Shown: positions 42,731 to 49,917 of the stretch, one piece after another | Layout of the letters: each line of letters opens with the position of its first letter | How positions within the stretch are numbered: position 1 is the stretch's first letter | NCBI GenBank assembly: GCA_020852275.1 | Contig: JADZBE010000034.1 | Coordinates: 1-64,000 of the forward strand | Length of the DNA stretch: 64,000 nucleotides | Direction: 5' to 3' | From: Phycisphaerales bacterium | GTDB taxonomy: Bacteria > Planctomycetota > Phycisphaerae > UBA1845 | The notes under the pieces: generated by a model | Databases searched by the model: none | Told to the model about the DNA's origin: nothing | The model's input: the letters and a program-made list of their open reading frames with translations, nothing else | Position numbers and translations under genes: made by a program

Positions 42731-42973
42731 ATGCTCGCCAAGGAAATCCGCGAGTTGAAAGACCGTGAGCCGTTTCGACCCTTTCGGCTTCGCCTGTCCA
42801 GCGGGGACAAGTACGAGATCCGCGACCCTTCGCTCGTCGTCCCCATGAAGTCCGAAGTCTTCGTCGCTTCGCCGAAGCTGGATAGCTGGACGGTCATCCC
42901 CTACCTGCACGTCGCCGCCGTGGAAGCGCTTCCCGCCAATGGTCACGCCGTCCGAACGGCGAGGCGCAAGTAA
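42731..42973 (+). CDS. Small protein, tandem paralogue 2
   Basis: The 80-residue protein starts MLAKEIRELKDREPFRPFRL and continues RLSSGDKYEIRDPSLVVPMK, ending WTVIPYLHVAAVEALPANGH. It shares about half of its positions with the gene at 42413. Both have their own -10 box close to the start, so they are separate transcription units rather than an operon. The function is unknown. Confidence 0.72.
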   Translation: MLAKEIRELKDREPFRPFRLRLSSGDKYEIRDPSLVVPMKSEVFVASPKLDSWTVIPYLHVAAVEALPANGHAVRTARRK

Positions 42974-43016
42974 CCGGACAATCTACTTGCCGTACAGAGG
43001 AACGGAGCCGGATCCG

Positions 43017-44585
43017 TCATCGGCCCCCAGACGGCTCCTGTCGTCGATCGTGCCGCAACCGCTTCAGGATCAAGTCGGCCGCGCTGGCCGGCGCATGCGT
43101 GGTGGCATCGACGTAACCGTCGGTTGAGAAGATGCCAGGTATCTCAGCGTTGTCGAACCGGAACAGCATCACTTGCTCAGGTCGCCGGTTCTTGATGATG
43201 TCGCGAATGGATCGCCATTCCAATCGCGGCCACTCCTTGCGCTCGTAGTCGGAGCATAGGAAGACGACGAGCAATTCTGACTGCTTGTGATAGATGTCCT
43301 GCAGGTGGGTGTCCAAGTTAGGCTGGGCCAGCTCGTACTCGAATCTTCGATCATAGAAAACTTTCTGGTCGCCGAGCTTTTCACAAAGTACTTGGTCCAC
43401 CTGCTGGACGTAATTACGTTTTTCACCTGCAAACGAAAACGCAACGGCGAAGCGTTTCTTGCTCTCGCCTGGTTTCAGGCCTTCGGCAACTTCTATTATC
43501 AGTGCTCGTTTAAGATTAAACAGTTCTCGGCTCGCGGAAATGAAATGTTCGCGCAGGGTGGATTCGGTTTCCTTGGCAGACGCCAATCCTGTCCAATACG
43601 CGTAGGCAGCGCTCGCCACGTCCTTATGCGCGGTAAGCTCAATCCCGCGCCCGGTCGCCGCGAGGCAGAGCAGCTCATTCGTCCGCTGGAATCCAGCCAG
43701 CCACTCCGCATTTAGTCCGCGAGCCTGCTCAGCCGCAGACGTCGGCGACATGAGAAAGACCGTGTCGAATCCCGCCAAGCACTCTACCATCCGGGTACAG
43801 TCGGCAAGTAGTTCGCGCGGACCGTGTGCGGCGTAGGCATCGATGATTTCGTCGGTTTGTTCAATTTCGGCAGCGTGCAAGAGTTCATACAAAGGATTGG
43901 CGTCATGCTCATCAGCTTGTTGCATGTCCGAAGTCGCTTGCGTCGCCCCGCTGCTGCCCCGGCGAAGGGTCAGCCGCTCTGCCCCAGCTTCAGGCTTTGG
44001 CTCGGGCTTCACCGCAGCGGTTGGCAAGCTCAACTCGCGCGCCTGTTCCGGACATTCGCGCCAGAGGATTGCCAGAAGGTGCTCAGCAAACCCTTGGTTG
44101 TCCAGCAGCCTGATGGCATCACTCAGTACGGGATTCCCGGTTGGCCTGCCGCACTCCATATCATCGCAGTAGGAATCGAGCACCCCGCCGCGGTCCATCG
44201 GCTCGTAGATGGACGGCGATACTCGCTTTGCCGCGTCGTAAACTTCATCCAGCACTACCTCCCATATGGATTTCCGAAAACCAGGGCAGCCAAGCCGCTT
44301 CGCCTCACGTGCGCGAATTGTGCCCACTGCTTCCTTGAGGCATCCACTGACCAGCCGGCGCAGCTTGCTGTCTCCCGGACGAATCAGGTCGATTGACTGC
44401 CTGCCGTCGCCTATGGCTTCCAGCAGTGCCTTTTCATCCGGCGTTATCTCGTTCGGATTCTCTTGTTTTGCGAGCGCGCAGGCCAGGCGAAACGCTTGTT
44501 CACCATTCGCGCATTCCCACTGGTGAGCGCGCAGGAGAATCTCGTGAGTGTTAATAGCGGAGCCAATCGCAGCCTTGCGGTCCAT
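43017..44585 (-). CDS. TIR-domain protein, putative defence effector
   Basis: The 522-residue protein has a C-terminal TIR domain (about 378-518): KKRFAVAFSFAGEKRNYVQQ, VFYDRRFEYELAQPNLDTHL, SELLVVFLCSDYERKEWPRL and EWRSIRDIIKNRRPEQVMLF. Glu456 in RLEWRS fits the catalytic Glu of NAD-cleaving TIR domains. The first 370 residues are helical and match no family I know; they may sense infection or oligomerise. No signal peptide or membrane segment is seen. ATG 44585 (MDRKAAIGSA) is preferred to the longer frame. It lies in an accessory stretch with AbiV and a restriction system. Confidence 0.85.
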   Translation of the reverse strand: MDRKAAIGSAINTHEILLRAHQWECANGEQAFRLACALAKQENPNEITPDEKALLEAIGDGRQSIDLIRPGDSKLRRLVSGCLKEAVGTIRAREAKRLGCPGFRKSIWEVVLDEVYDAAKRVSPSIYEPMDRGGVLDSYCDDMECGRPTGNPVLSDAIRLLDNQGFAEHLLAILWRECPEQARELSLPTAAVKPEPKPEAGAERLTLRRGSSGATQATSDMQQADEHDANPLYELLHAAEIEQTDEIIDAYAAHGPRELLADCTRMVECLAGFDTVFLMSPTSAAEQARGLNAEWLAGFQRTNELLCLAATGRGIELTAHKDVASAAYAYWTGLASAKETESTLREHFISASRELFNLKRALIIEVAEGLKPGESKKRFAVAFSFAGEKRNYVQQVDQVLCEKLGDQKVFYDRRFEYELAQPNLDTHLQDIYHKQSELLVVFLCSDYERKEWPRLEWRSIRDIIKNRRPEQVMLFRFDNAEIPGIFSTDGYVDATTHAPASAADLILKRLRHDRRQEPSGGR

Positions 44586-44749
44586 ATTGCACGATCCGTG
44601 TGCGGGTCGCCCGTCCGGCGGGTCTCTGACCGTGCGTGACAACCGCCGGGCGGACGTGCGGGGATGCACGGTCCCCTGCCCGATGCTGGGATTGTCTGCG
44701 CGTTCGGCGGATTTTCAAATGGGGGTGTGATATTACTGTGAGTTCGTGC

Positions 44750-44908
44750 CTACGGGCAGCACTCCGTCGCCTTTCCGATCCCGCATTCCTCGATGCGGAC
44801 GACGTGCGAAGAGGGACCGACACCCTTCCACCGTGTCTTACCCACTTCGTCCTCTTTGATTGTGACCGCCTGAGGATCAGCGCCGTCGAGCGTAACAGTA
44901 ATCGGCGC
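44750..44908 (-). pseudogene. C-terminal remnant of a paralogue of the adjacent kelch-like protein
   Basis: On the minus strand the peptide IAPITVTLDGADPQAVTIKE then DEVGKTRWKGVGPSSHVVRI and EECGIGKATECCP ends at a TAG. It aligns with the C-terminal domain of the next gene (TTINARGRAKASCITMNKGE, HRVCIQECPDLCRTATCQP). It has no start and begins only where the kelch gene stops, so it is a leftover of a second copy. The rest of 44586-44749 shows no gene. Confidence 0.65.
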
Positions 44909-46194
44909 TATGGCTGACAGGTAGCAGTGCGGCACAGGTCGGGGCATTCCTGAATGCAGACTCGATGTTCGCCCTTGTTCATCGTGATGCACGATGCTTT
45001 CGCGCGGCCCCGCGCGTTGATCGTCGTGAGTACACAACCACAATTCTCGTCACCGTCAAAACAAAGCGTCAACTCCGTTCCTTCTGGCAGCATCGTCAGC
45101 GCGCTCGCCCGGATTTTGCAGCGACCCCGGTTTTCCTTTGTGGTGGCTTTGAATCGACTGATGAACTCGCACAGTTCACATTCATCGGGGATGCCATTGC
45201 TGTTGCGGTCGCCAGAAGTCCCATTCTTAATATCGTCCCAGTCAGGAACGCCGTTGCAGTTACAGTCAGGAAAGTATTCCCAAGTCTCATCATTATAGGC
45301 GCCGCCGAAGAGAACAGTCCGGCCCCTAGCACTGTCATGGACCATCGCGTGATGGATGCGCGCCGATGGGCCAGTGGTCGCGCGCCGCGCCCACCTCGTG
45401 CCATTCCAATCCCACGTCTCGCCGTCGCAATCGAATAGCCGGGAAACACCCAAGTGATCGTCGTAAGCAAGAGCAGGATTGGAACAAGGCGATGGGCCTA
45501 TGGTAGCGCGTAGGCTCCAAGTTGATCCGTCCCACTCCCACGTTTCCCCGTTTCCCTCATAATTCGCATGGCCTCCAAATAGCACCGTCACTCCCCGAAG
45601 TTCGTCGTAGGCCATAGCGTGGAGCATGCGCGGCGACGGACCGTCGGTGGCTCGCAGAGTCCACGTTGTTCCATCCCATTCCCAGGTCTCGCCGTCATCG
45701 TAAGGGTCAGCTCCCCCAAACAAGACGGCAACGCCGCGGATTGTGTCATAGGCCATTGCAGGAGCCCATCGCGGCGACGGACCACCTGTGGCGCGGAGTG
45801 TCCACGTTGCGCCGTCCCACTCCCAAGTGTCGCCGCAATACCCTCCCCGGTCGCTTCCGCCGAACAAAACGGTGACGCCGCGGGCGCTGTCGTAACTCAT
45901 AGCTGGATTGGCACGCGGCGATGGACCTGAATTGGTCCGCCACTCCCACGTCGCACCATCCCATTCCCACGTCTCGCCGTTGTTTTGCTCGTGAAGGTCA
46001 ACTCCCCCGAACAGAACACTGACGCCGCGCGCGCTGTCGTAGGCCAGAGCGTGGTTCGCCCGCGCCGACGGGCTGAGCGCAGGAAATTGCTGAGTCCACC
46101 CGCAATCTTGTGCGGATGCGTACTCACGTCTGCCTGACAGGGCCACGACGGCAAGCCAAACCAGAATCGCTGGAATGTTCCAGAAACGCGGCAT
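44908..46194 (-). CDS. Secreted kelch-like repeat protein
   Basis: The 428-residue precursor has a signal peptide (MPRFWNIPAILVWLAVVALS then GRREYASA). Six repeats of about 50 residues follow, each with 'GPSPR..PAMAYDSARGVTVLFGG......ETWEWDGATW.LR', typical of kelch/galactose-oxidase propellers. A calcium-loop-like segment (DCNCNGVPDWDD, DRNSNGIPDECE) and a Cys-containing C-terminal domain come last. The protein is probably displayed or secreted. ATG 46194 has AAAGGAGG 7 nt upstream; the frame further upstream to 46338 includes a piece of another copy. Confidence 0.85.
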   Translation of the reverse strand: MPRFWNIPAILVWLAVVALSGRREYASAQDCGWTQQFPALSPSARANHALAYDSARGVSVLFGGVDLHEQNNGETWEWDGATWEWRTNSGPSPRANPAMSYDSARGVTVLFGGSDRGGYCGDTWEWDGATWTLRATGGPSPRWAPAMAYDTIRGVAVLFGGADPYDDGETWEWDGTTWTLRATDGPSPRMLHAMAYDELRGVTVLFGGHANYEGNGETWEWDGSTWSLRATIGPSPCSNPALAYDDHLGVSRLFDCDGETWDWNGTRWARRATTGPSARIHHAMVHDSARGRTVLFGGAYNDETWEYFPDCNCNGVPDWDDIKNGTSGDRNSNGIPDECELCEFISRFKATTKENRGRCKIRASALTMLPEGTELTLCFDGDENCGCVLTTINARGRAKASCITMNKGEHRVCIQECPDLCRTATCQP

Positions 46195-46275
46195 GATGCG
46201 GCCTCCTTTGACCGGGTGTCGGAGCCTTGCCGCCTCCAAGATAGCGGATCGATGGCCGGAATCCAAGCGAATCAG

Positions 46276-46330
46276 CGGGCAGCACTCCGTCGCCTTCTCG
46301 ATCCCACTCCTCATCCAAGGGATCAGGCGG
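46276..46330 (-). pseudogene. 3'-end remnant of another kelch-type paralogue
   Basis: On the minus strand GAGAAGGCGACGGAGTGCTG then CCCG repeats the 3' end of the remnant at 44750 (…KATECCP). The two copies flank the kelch gene as imperfect direct repeats of about 40 bp. The remaining gap 46331-46579 contains no gene I can support, although a minus frame at 46352-46564 is open. Confidence 0.5.
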
Positions 46331-46579
46331 GTCTGCACGGAGAGCGGCGCGTCAGCGACCTCGCCTCCAAGCCGTGCCGTGCCTGACGGCCTGCTTCATG
46401 CGCTCCACCATCGGCATCCTCGGCCCAGGCAGCCTGCCGCCCGTCATCCGGCCCGGCGGCGCAAGCGGCGGGTTGCTTGTCATACAGTTCGGGGGCGCCG
46501 GATAGGAAGCGGCGAAGGCGCGAGACGCCCGCTCGCACTGCGGCTTGATCCGCCGACCTCGCACGGCTTGGCGGCGCCC

Positions 46580-47842
46580 TTACACCTTCGTCAGCACCAC
46601 GGCGATGCGCTCCAGCGCCCAGTCGATCTCCGTGCGCTCGATGATCAGGGGCGGGGCGAAGCGGATGACCTGCTTCTGCGTGTCCTTGCACAACAGACCG
46701 TCGCGCAGCAGTGCTTCGCAAAACGGTCGCGCCGGACCCGCTTCCGGCTTGATCAACACGCCCAGCAGCAACCCGCGTCCGCGCACCTCCTGCACGATCG
46801 GGCTGCGCAGCGATTCCAATTGGCGGCGGAAGTACTCGCCCTGCGCGGCCGCGCGCTCGACGAGGTCCGTCGTCCGCAGCAGCTCGATCGCCTTGCGACC
46901 GACCGCCGCCGCCAGCGGATTGCCGCCGAACGTGCTGCCGTGCTCGCCGGGCTTGAACACGCTCATCGCCGCGTCGCGCCCCACGACCGCCGACACGGGG
47001 ATCAGCCCCCCCCCCAGCGCCTTGCCCAGCGTCATCATGTCCGGCCGCACGCCTTCATGCTCGCAGGCGAACATCCGCCCCGTCCGCCCCAGCCCCGTCT
47101 GAATCTCGTCGCAGATCAGCAGGACGTTTCGCTCCGTGCACATGCGACGCAGGCCGGGCAGAAACTCCGCCGGCGGCACGACCACGCCGGCTTCACCCTG
47201 GATCGGCTCGACCAGCACGGCCGCGGTGTTCGGCGTGATCGCGCGCTCGACGGCGGGGAGGTCGCCGAAGGGCACGATGTCGAAACCCGGCGTGAACGGT
47301 CCGAAGTTCGTCGTCGCCAGCGGATCGGAGCTGAAGCTGATGATAGTCGTGGTGCGGCCGTGGAAGTTGCCCGCGAAGGCGATGATCCGCGCCTCGTTGG
47401 AAGCGACGCCCTTGACCTGGTACGCCCACTTGCGCGCGGTCTTGATCGCCGTCTCGACGGCCTCGGCGCCGGTGTTCATCGGCAGCACGCGGTCCAGCCC
47501 GCACGCCTCCGCCAGATCCTTGAAGAACGGGCCGAGCTGGTCGTTGAAGAACGCGCGCGACGTGACGGCCACGCGATCGAGCTGCGCCCGCGCGGCGGCG
47601 ACCAGCGCGGGGTGGTTGTGCCCGAAGTTCAGCGCCGAGTACGCGCTGAGCATGTCGAGGTACCGCCGCCCCTCCACGTCCGTCACCCAGCAGCCGCCCG
47701 CGCCGGCGATCACCACGGGCAGAGGTTTGTAATTGTGCGTGCCGTAGCGCTCGTTGAGATCGACGTGAAACTGCGACGCGGCGTTCAACGCCGACGCAAC
47801 CTGCACGGACGGATGCCGCGTTTTGTCAAAGGATGGAACCAT
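46580..47842 (-). CDS. rocD: Ornithine aminotransferase (ornithine--oxo-acid transaminase)
   Basis: The 420-residue PLP enzyme matches class-III aminotransferases of the RocD group: NERYGTHNYKPLPVVIAGAG, NTGAEAVETAIKTARKWAY, NFHGRTTTIISFSSDPLATT and the PLP lysine Lys274 in TLGKALGGGLIPVSAV. It interconverts ornithine and glutamate semialdehyde. ATG 47842 has AGGAGA 6 nt upstream, better than GTG/ATG further upstream. A C10 tract (47006-47015) falls exactly on GGG of the KALGGG loop, so slippage would destroy the enzyme. Confidence 0.93.
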   Translation of the reverse strand: MVPSFDKTRHPSVQVASALNAASQFHVDLNERYGTHNYKPLPVVIAGAGGCWVTDVEGRRYLDMLSAYSALNFGHNHPALVAAARAQLDRVAVTSRAFFNDQLGPFFKDLAEACGLDRVLPMNTGAEAVETAIKTARKWAYQVKGVASNEARIIAFAGNFHGRTTTIISFSSDPLATTNFGPFTPGFDIVPFGDLPAVERAITPNTAAVLVEPIQGEAGVVVPPAEFLPGLRRMCTERNVLLICDEIQTGLGRTGRMFACEHEGVRPDMMTLGKALGGGLIPVSAVVGRDAAMSVFKPGEHGSTFGGNPLAAAVGRKAIELLRTTDLVERAAAQGEYFRRQLESLRSPIVQEVRGRGLLLGVLIKPEAGPARPFCEALLRDGLLCKDTQKQVIRFAPPLIIERTEIDWALERIAVVLTKV

Positions 47843-48012
47843 GCTCTCTCCTGCTCCCGACGGCGCTGAAATCAACCAAACCGCTCAGCCGGATAGGCAA
47901 AGCATAGCAGCCGGACGAAGCATGCAGAAGGCACGCCGACCGGCGCTGGCGCCCAGGGCTGCGCAGGCATCAGGCAGCCGAGTCGCTCGTTTCTTCGATC
48001 GGGCCGAGCGCC

Positions 48013-48160
48013 TTAAGGAACGAGAATCATCGCGCCAAAATCGGTGTCAGGTCCGTTCGCACGCCCGGCTTTGGAGCCGGAGGAGTCTATCCGCGCCGGC
48101 TCAAACGCTGCGACCAGGCGCTCGACCATGCCGGCGAGGATGGGATGGGATGGTCGGGCT
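48013..48160 (-). pseudogene. Decayed MNT nucleotidyltransferase copy
   Basis: The minus frame encodes HPILAGMVERLVAAFEPARI then DSSGSKAGRANGPDTDFGAM, which matches the intact MNT gene at 48720 along 45 residues but with IYLF changed to IDSS and RG to GR, and it stops at 48013. It lacks the C-terminal half. The gap 47843-48012 shows no other gene. Confidence 0.8.
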
Positions 48161-48269
48161 GAAGTGCCCCTGTTCAAATTCGGTTTCGGGCAAGTGAACT
48201 GCTCGCCTGCATCTGGTCCAGGCGTTTTCGCGGTCCCCACGTACTCCGACAGAGGCGTGGTTCGGAGAA

Positions 48270-48730
48270 TCATGGCCCCTGATCAGTTCGCTCACTCCAG
48301 AGGTCCGGTCCGGCAAGCTCGGGGGCAACCACTTCCGGCAACCTCACCAGAATCGCATCGAACACTTCAGTTGCAAGGTCAAGCCATGCGCTCGCTTCCT
48401 TTGACGTGGGCGACTTCTGCTCATCCGGATATCGGAAGACCCAGGCGAACGCCGTCAACTCGCCCGCGCGATTGCAGAGAACATCAAGGGTTTCATCGAT
48501 CGCGGTCACCTGCGCGCCAATCTCCGCAATCTCATGCGTCTTGCGGAATCATACATCATGCCAGTAAAGGAATCCCTTGAGCGACTTCTCGGCAGCCTGC
48601 TGCGAATGGAATGCCGCCTCCTCCGTAAACGGCGGGTTCGCCGTGAGCATGTGGCGTGCGGCGCGCAGATCATTATGCGCCTTTTCAACCACGCGCGTGT
48701 GTCGCTTATCCTTCTGGGCTTATCGCTCAT
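48270..48730 (-). pseudogene. HEPN-domain toxin partner, frameshifted and with an in-frame stop
   Basis: Starting at ATG 48730 the frame reads MSDKPRRISDTRAWL; then one base is missing (about 48685) and the next frame continues EKAHNDLRAARHMLTANPPF, EEAAFHSQQAAEKSLKGFLY, WHDV, a TGA at 48549-48551, and FRKTHEIAEIGAQVTAIDET. Together they form a complete HEPN domain (COG1895-like). Its start overlaps the MNT gene end by 11 bp, as in MNT-HEPN (type VII) toxin-antitoxin pairs. Two independent lesions make an active product unlikely. Confidence 0.82.
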
Positions 48731-49052
48731 ACAACAATTTGCCTTCGTCCAGGATGGTCGCGGGAAGGGAGGCCCTCAGGTCGGTCCGGCTGTCAAATGC
48801 TTCGCGGCTCCAGACGAGCACGCCGACCGCCGTCGCGAACTCCCGCAACACTCGACTGGCCTGCTGCGCAAGGCGGTATCCCGGTTCGTGGACTTCGGGA
48901 ACGATGACCATCAAGTCGTAGTCGCTGTCTGGCCCTTCGTCACCGCGGGCTTTGGATCCGAACAGATATATGCGGTCCGGCTCAAACGCCGCCACGAGGC
49001 GCTCGACCATGCCGGCGAGAAGTGGATCGGATTGGCTTGAAGATGTGAACAT
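48720..49052 (-). CDS. MNT-family minimal nucleotidyltransferase (MntA-like antitoxin)
   Basis: The 110-residue protein has the minimal nucleotidyltransferase pattern GSKARGDEGPDSDYDLMVIV: GS followed by the metal-binding D-x-D pair, then a third acidic position later. In MNT-HEPN systems the MNT protein adds AMP to the HEPN toxin and silences it. The start is 1-2 bp from the AbiV stop and the end overlaps the HEPN pseudogene. The enzyme itself looks intact. Because its HEPN neighbour is broken, it may now act on AbiV; that is inference. Confidence 0.88.
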   Translation of the reverse strand: MFTSSSQSDPLLAGMVERLVAAFEPDRIYLFGSKARGDEGPDSDYDLMVIVPEVHEPGYRLAQQASRVLREFATAVGVLVWSREAFDSRTDLRASLPATILDEGKLLYER

Positions 49053-49053
49053 G

Positions 49054-49668
49054 TTACTCGTCGCCAGCTCCGGGCATTCCGATTCGAGGCGCCGCGAAGG
49101 CCAGTGTTGCCCTTGAGACCAACTCTCGGATGTGATCCTGAGTCAAGTCATCGAACTTCTTGAAGAGAATCTCGTCTGTGTTTTCGAAGTAAGCTAGTAC
49201 GGACTTCGCGCCCTGGAGATCGCTGAGTGCCATTGATGGGTAAACCATCTCCTCGGGAAGCACAAAACTCCCGTTTGACCAGTCAACGTAGAGAGCGCCT
49301 AACTTGTCCTTCTCTGCGTGATCCGTCGACAGGGCGGAGCGTTTAGCCCGCTCCCACAGATCGCTCGCAGTTGCAAAGGGCACCAGACACTCATTGAACA
49401 GAAAAACGTTTCCACTCTTCTCCTTGTGATTCTTGAATCGCTTCCAGAACTTCTTTGCACAGAATCCGCCGCGTGCGGCCTGCACAATTGCACTTATCAG
49501 CATTAAATACTTGCCACATTCCTCGATGGCGATGGAACAAAGAAAACGCAGGCGCGCGAACGCCTTGTTTGCGTAAAGCAATTCCGCTTCATTGACAAGA
49601 TGCGACGCGTTGCGAAGCGCCTTTTTGGAACCGTCTCGAAGCTGTTCTATTGTGCAATCAGTTGGCAT
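49054..49668 (-). CDS. AbiV-family abortive infection protein
   Basis: The 204-residue protein fits the AbiV family (HEPN clan in Pfam): SKKALRNASHLVNEAELLYA, KAFARLRFLCSIAIEECGKY with the invariant EE.GK, and WKRFKNHKEKSGNVFLF. AbiV in Lactococcus stops phage by blocking translation; homologues are found in defence islands. AATAAT (minus strand, 49680-49675) lies 6 nt before the start codon. It heads the unit AbiV - MNT - HEPN (broken) - MNT (broken). Confidence 0.85.
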   Translation of the reverse strand: MPTDCTIEQLRDGSKKALRNASHLVNEAELLYANKAFARLRFLCSIAIEECGKYLMLISAIVQAARGGFCAKKFWKRFKNHKEKSGNVFLFNECLVPFATASDLWERAKRSALSTDHAEKDKLGALYVDWSNGSFVLPEEMVYPSMALSDLQGAKSVLAYFENTDEILFKKFDDLTQDHIRELVSRATLAFAAPRIGMPGAGDE

Positions 49669-49674
49669 CGATGG

Positions 49675-49680
49675 ATTATT
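49675..49680 (-). promoter_or_regulatory. -10 box of the abiV unit
   Basis: AATAAT on the minus strand, 6 nt before the abiV ATG, without a clear -35 partner. Confidence 0.4.
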
Positions 49681-49785
49681 TCAATCGAGTTTGCGACCGC
49701 ACTTTAGATAGATACTCGTGCTTATACCCCCACGCCCGGAGGAAAACTCAAAGCAAGTGTTGCGGACCAGCTCTCTGCTGGGGTG

Positions 49786-49917
49786 AACCGCTTCCTTACA
49801 GGCGCGGCTCCGTTCGTCGCGGAGCGACGAACTACCCAAACATGCCTTCGCCTCACCGGCTAGAAACCGGCGCCACACGATCCCCTCTTCACCGGTTGGA
49901 AACCGGTGCCACACCTG
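49786..49917. repeat. Dispersed repeat cluster after the CBS gene
   Basis: CCGCTTCCTTACAGGCGCGG (inverted member of the GCCGCGCC family) is followed by two hairpins of MITE-B type, CACCGGCTAGAAACCGGCGCC and CACCGGTTGGAAACCGGTGCC. The last overlaps the 3' end of the CBS gene. The interval 49681-49785 holds nothing else. Confidence 0.75.

Noticed and set aside
46175..47869. Plus-strand open frame of 564 codons opposite rocD
   Set aside because: The minus frame encodes a full ornithine aminotransferase with its PLP lysine; the plus frame has no recognisable feature.
48549..48551. TGA in the HEPN gene as a recoded (selenocysteine or tryptophan) codon
   Set aside because: A frameshift in the same gene already breaks it, other genes here use TGA as a normal stop, and no hairpin typical of recoding was evident.
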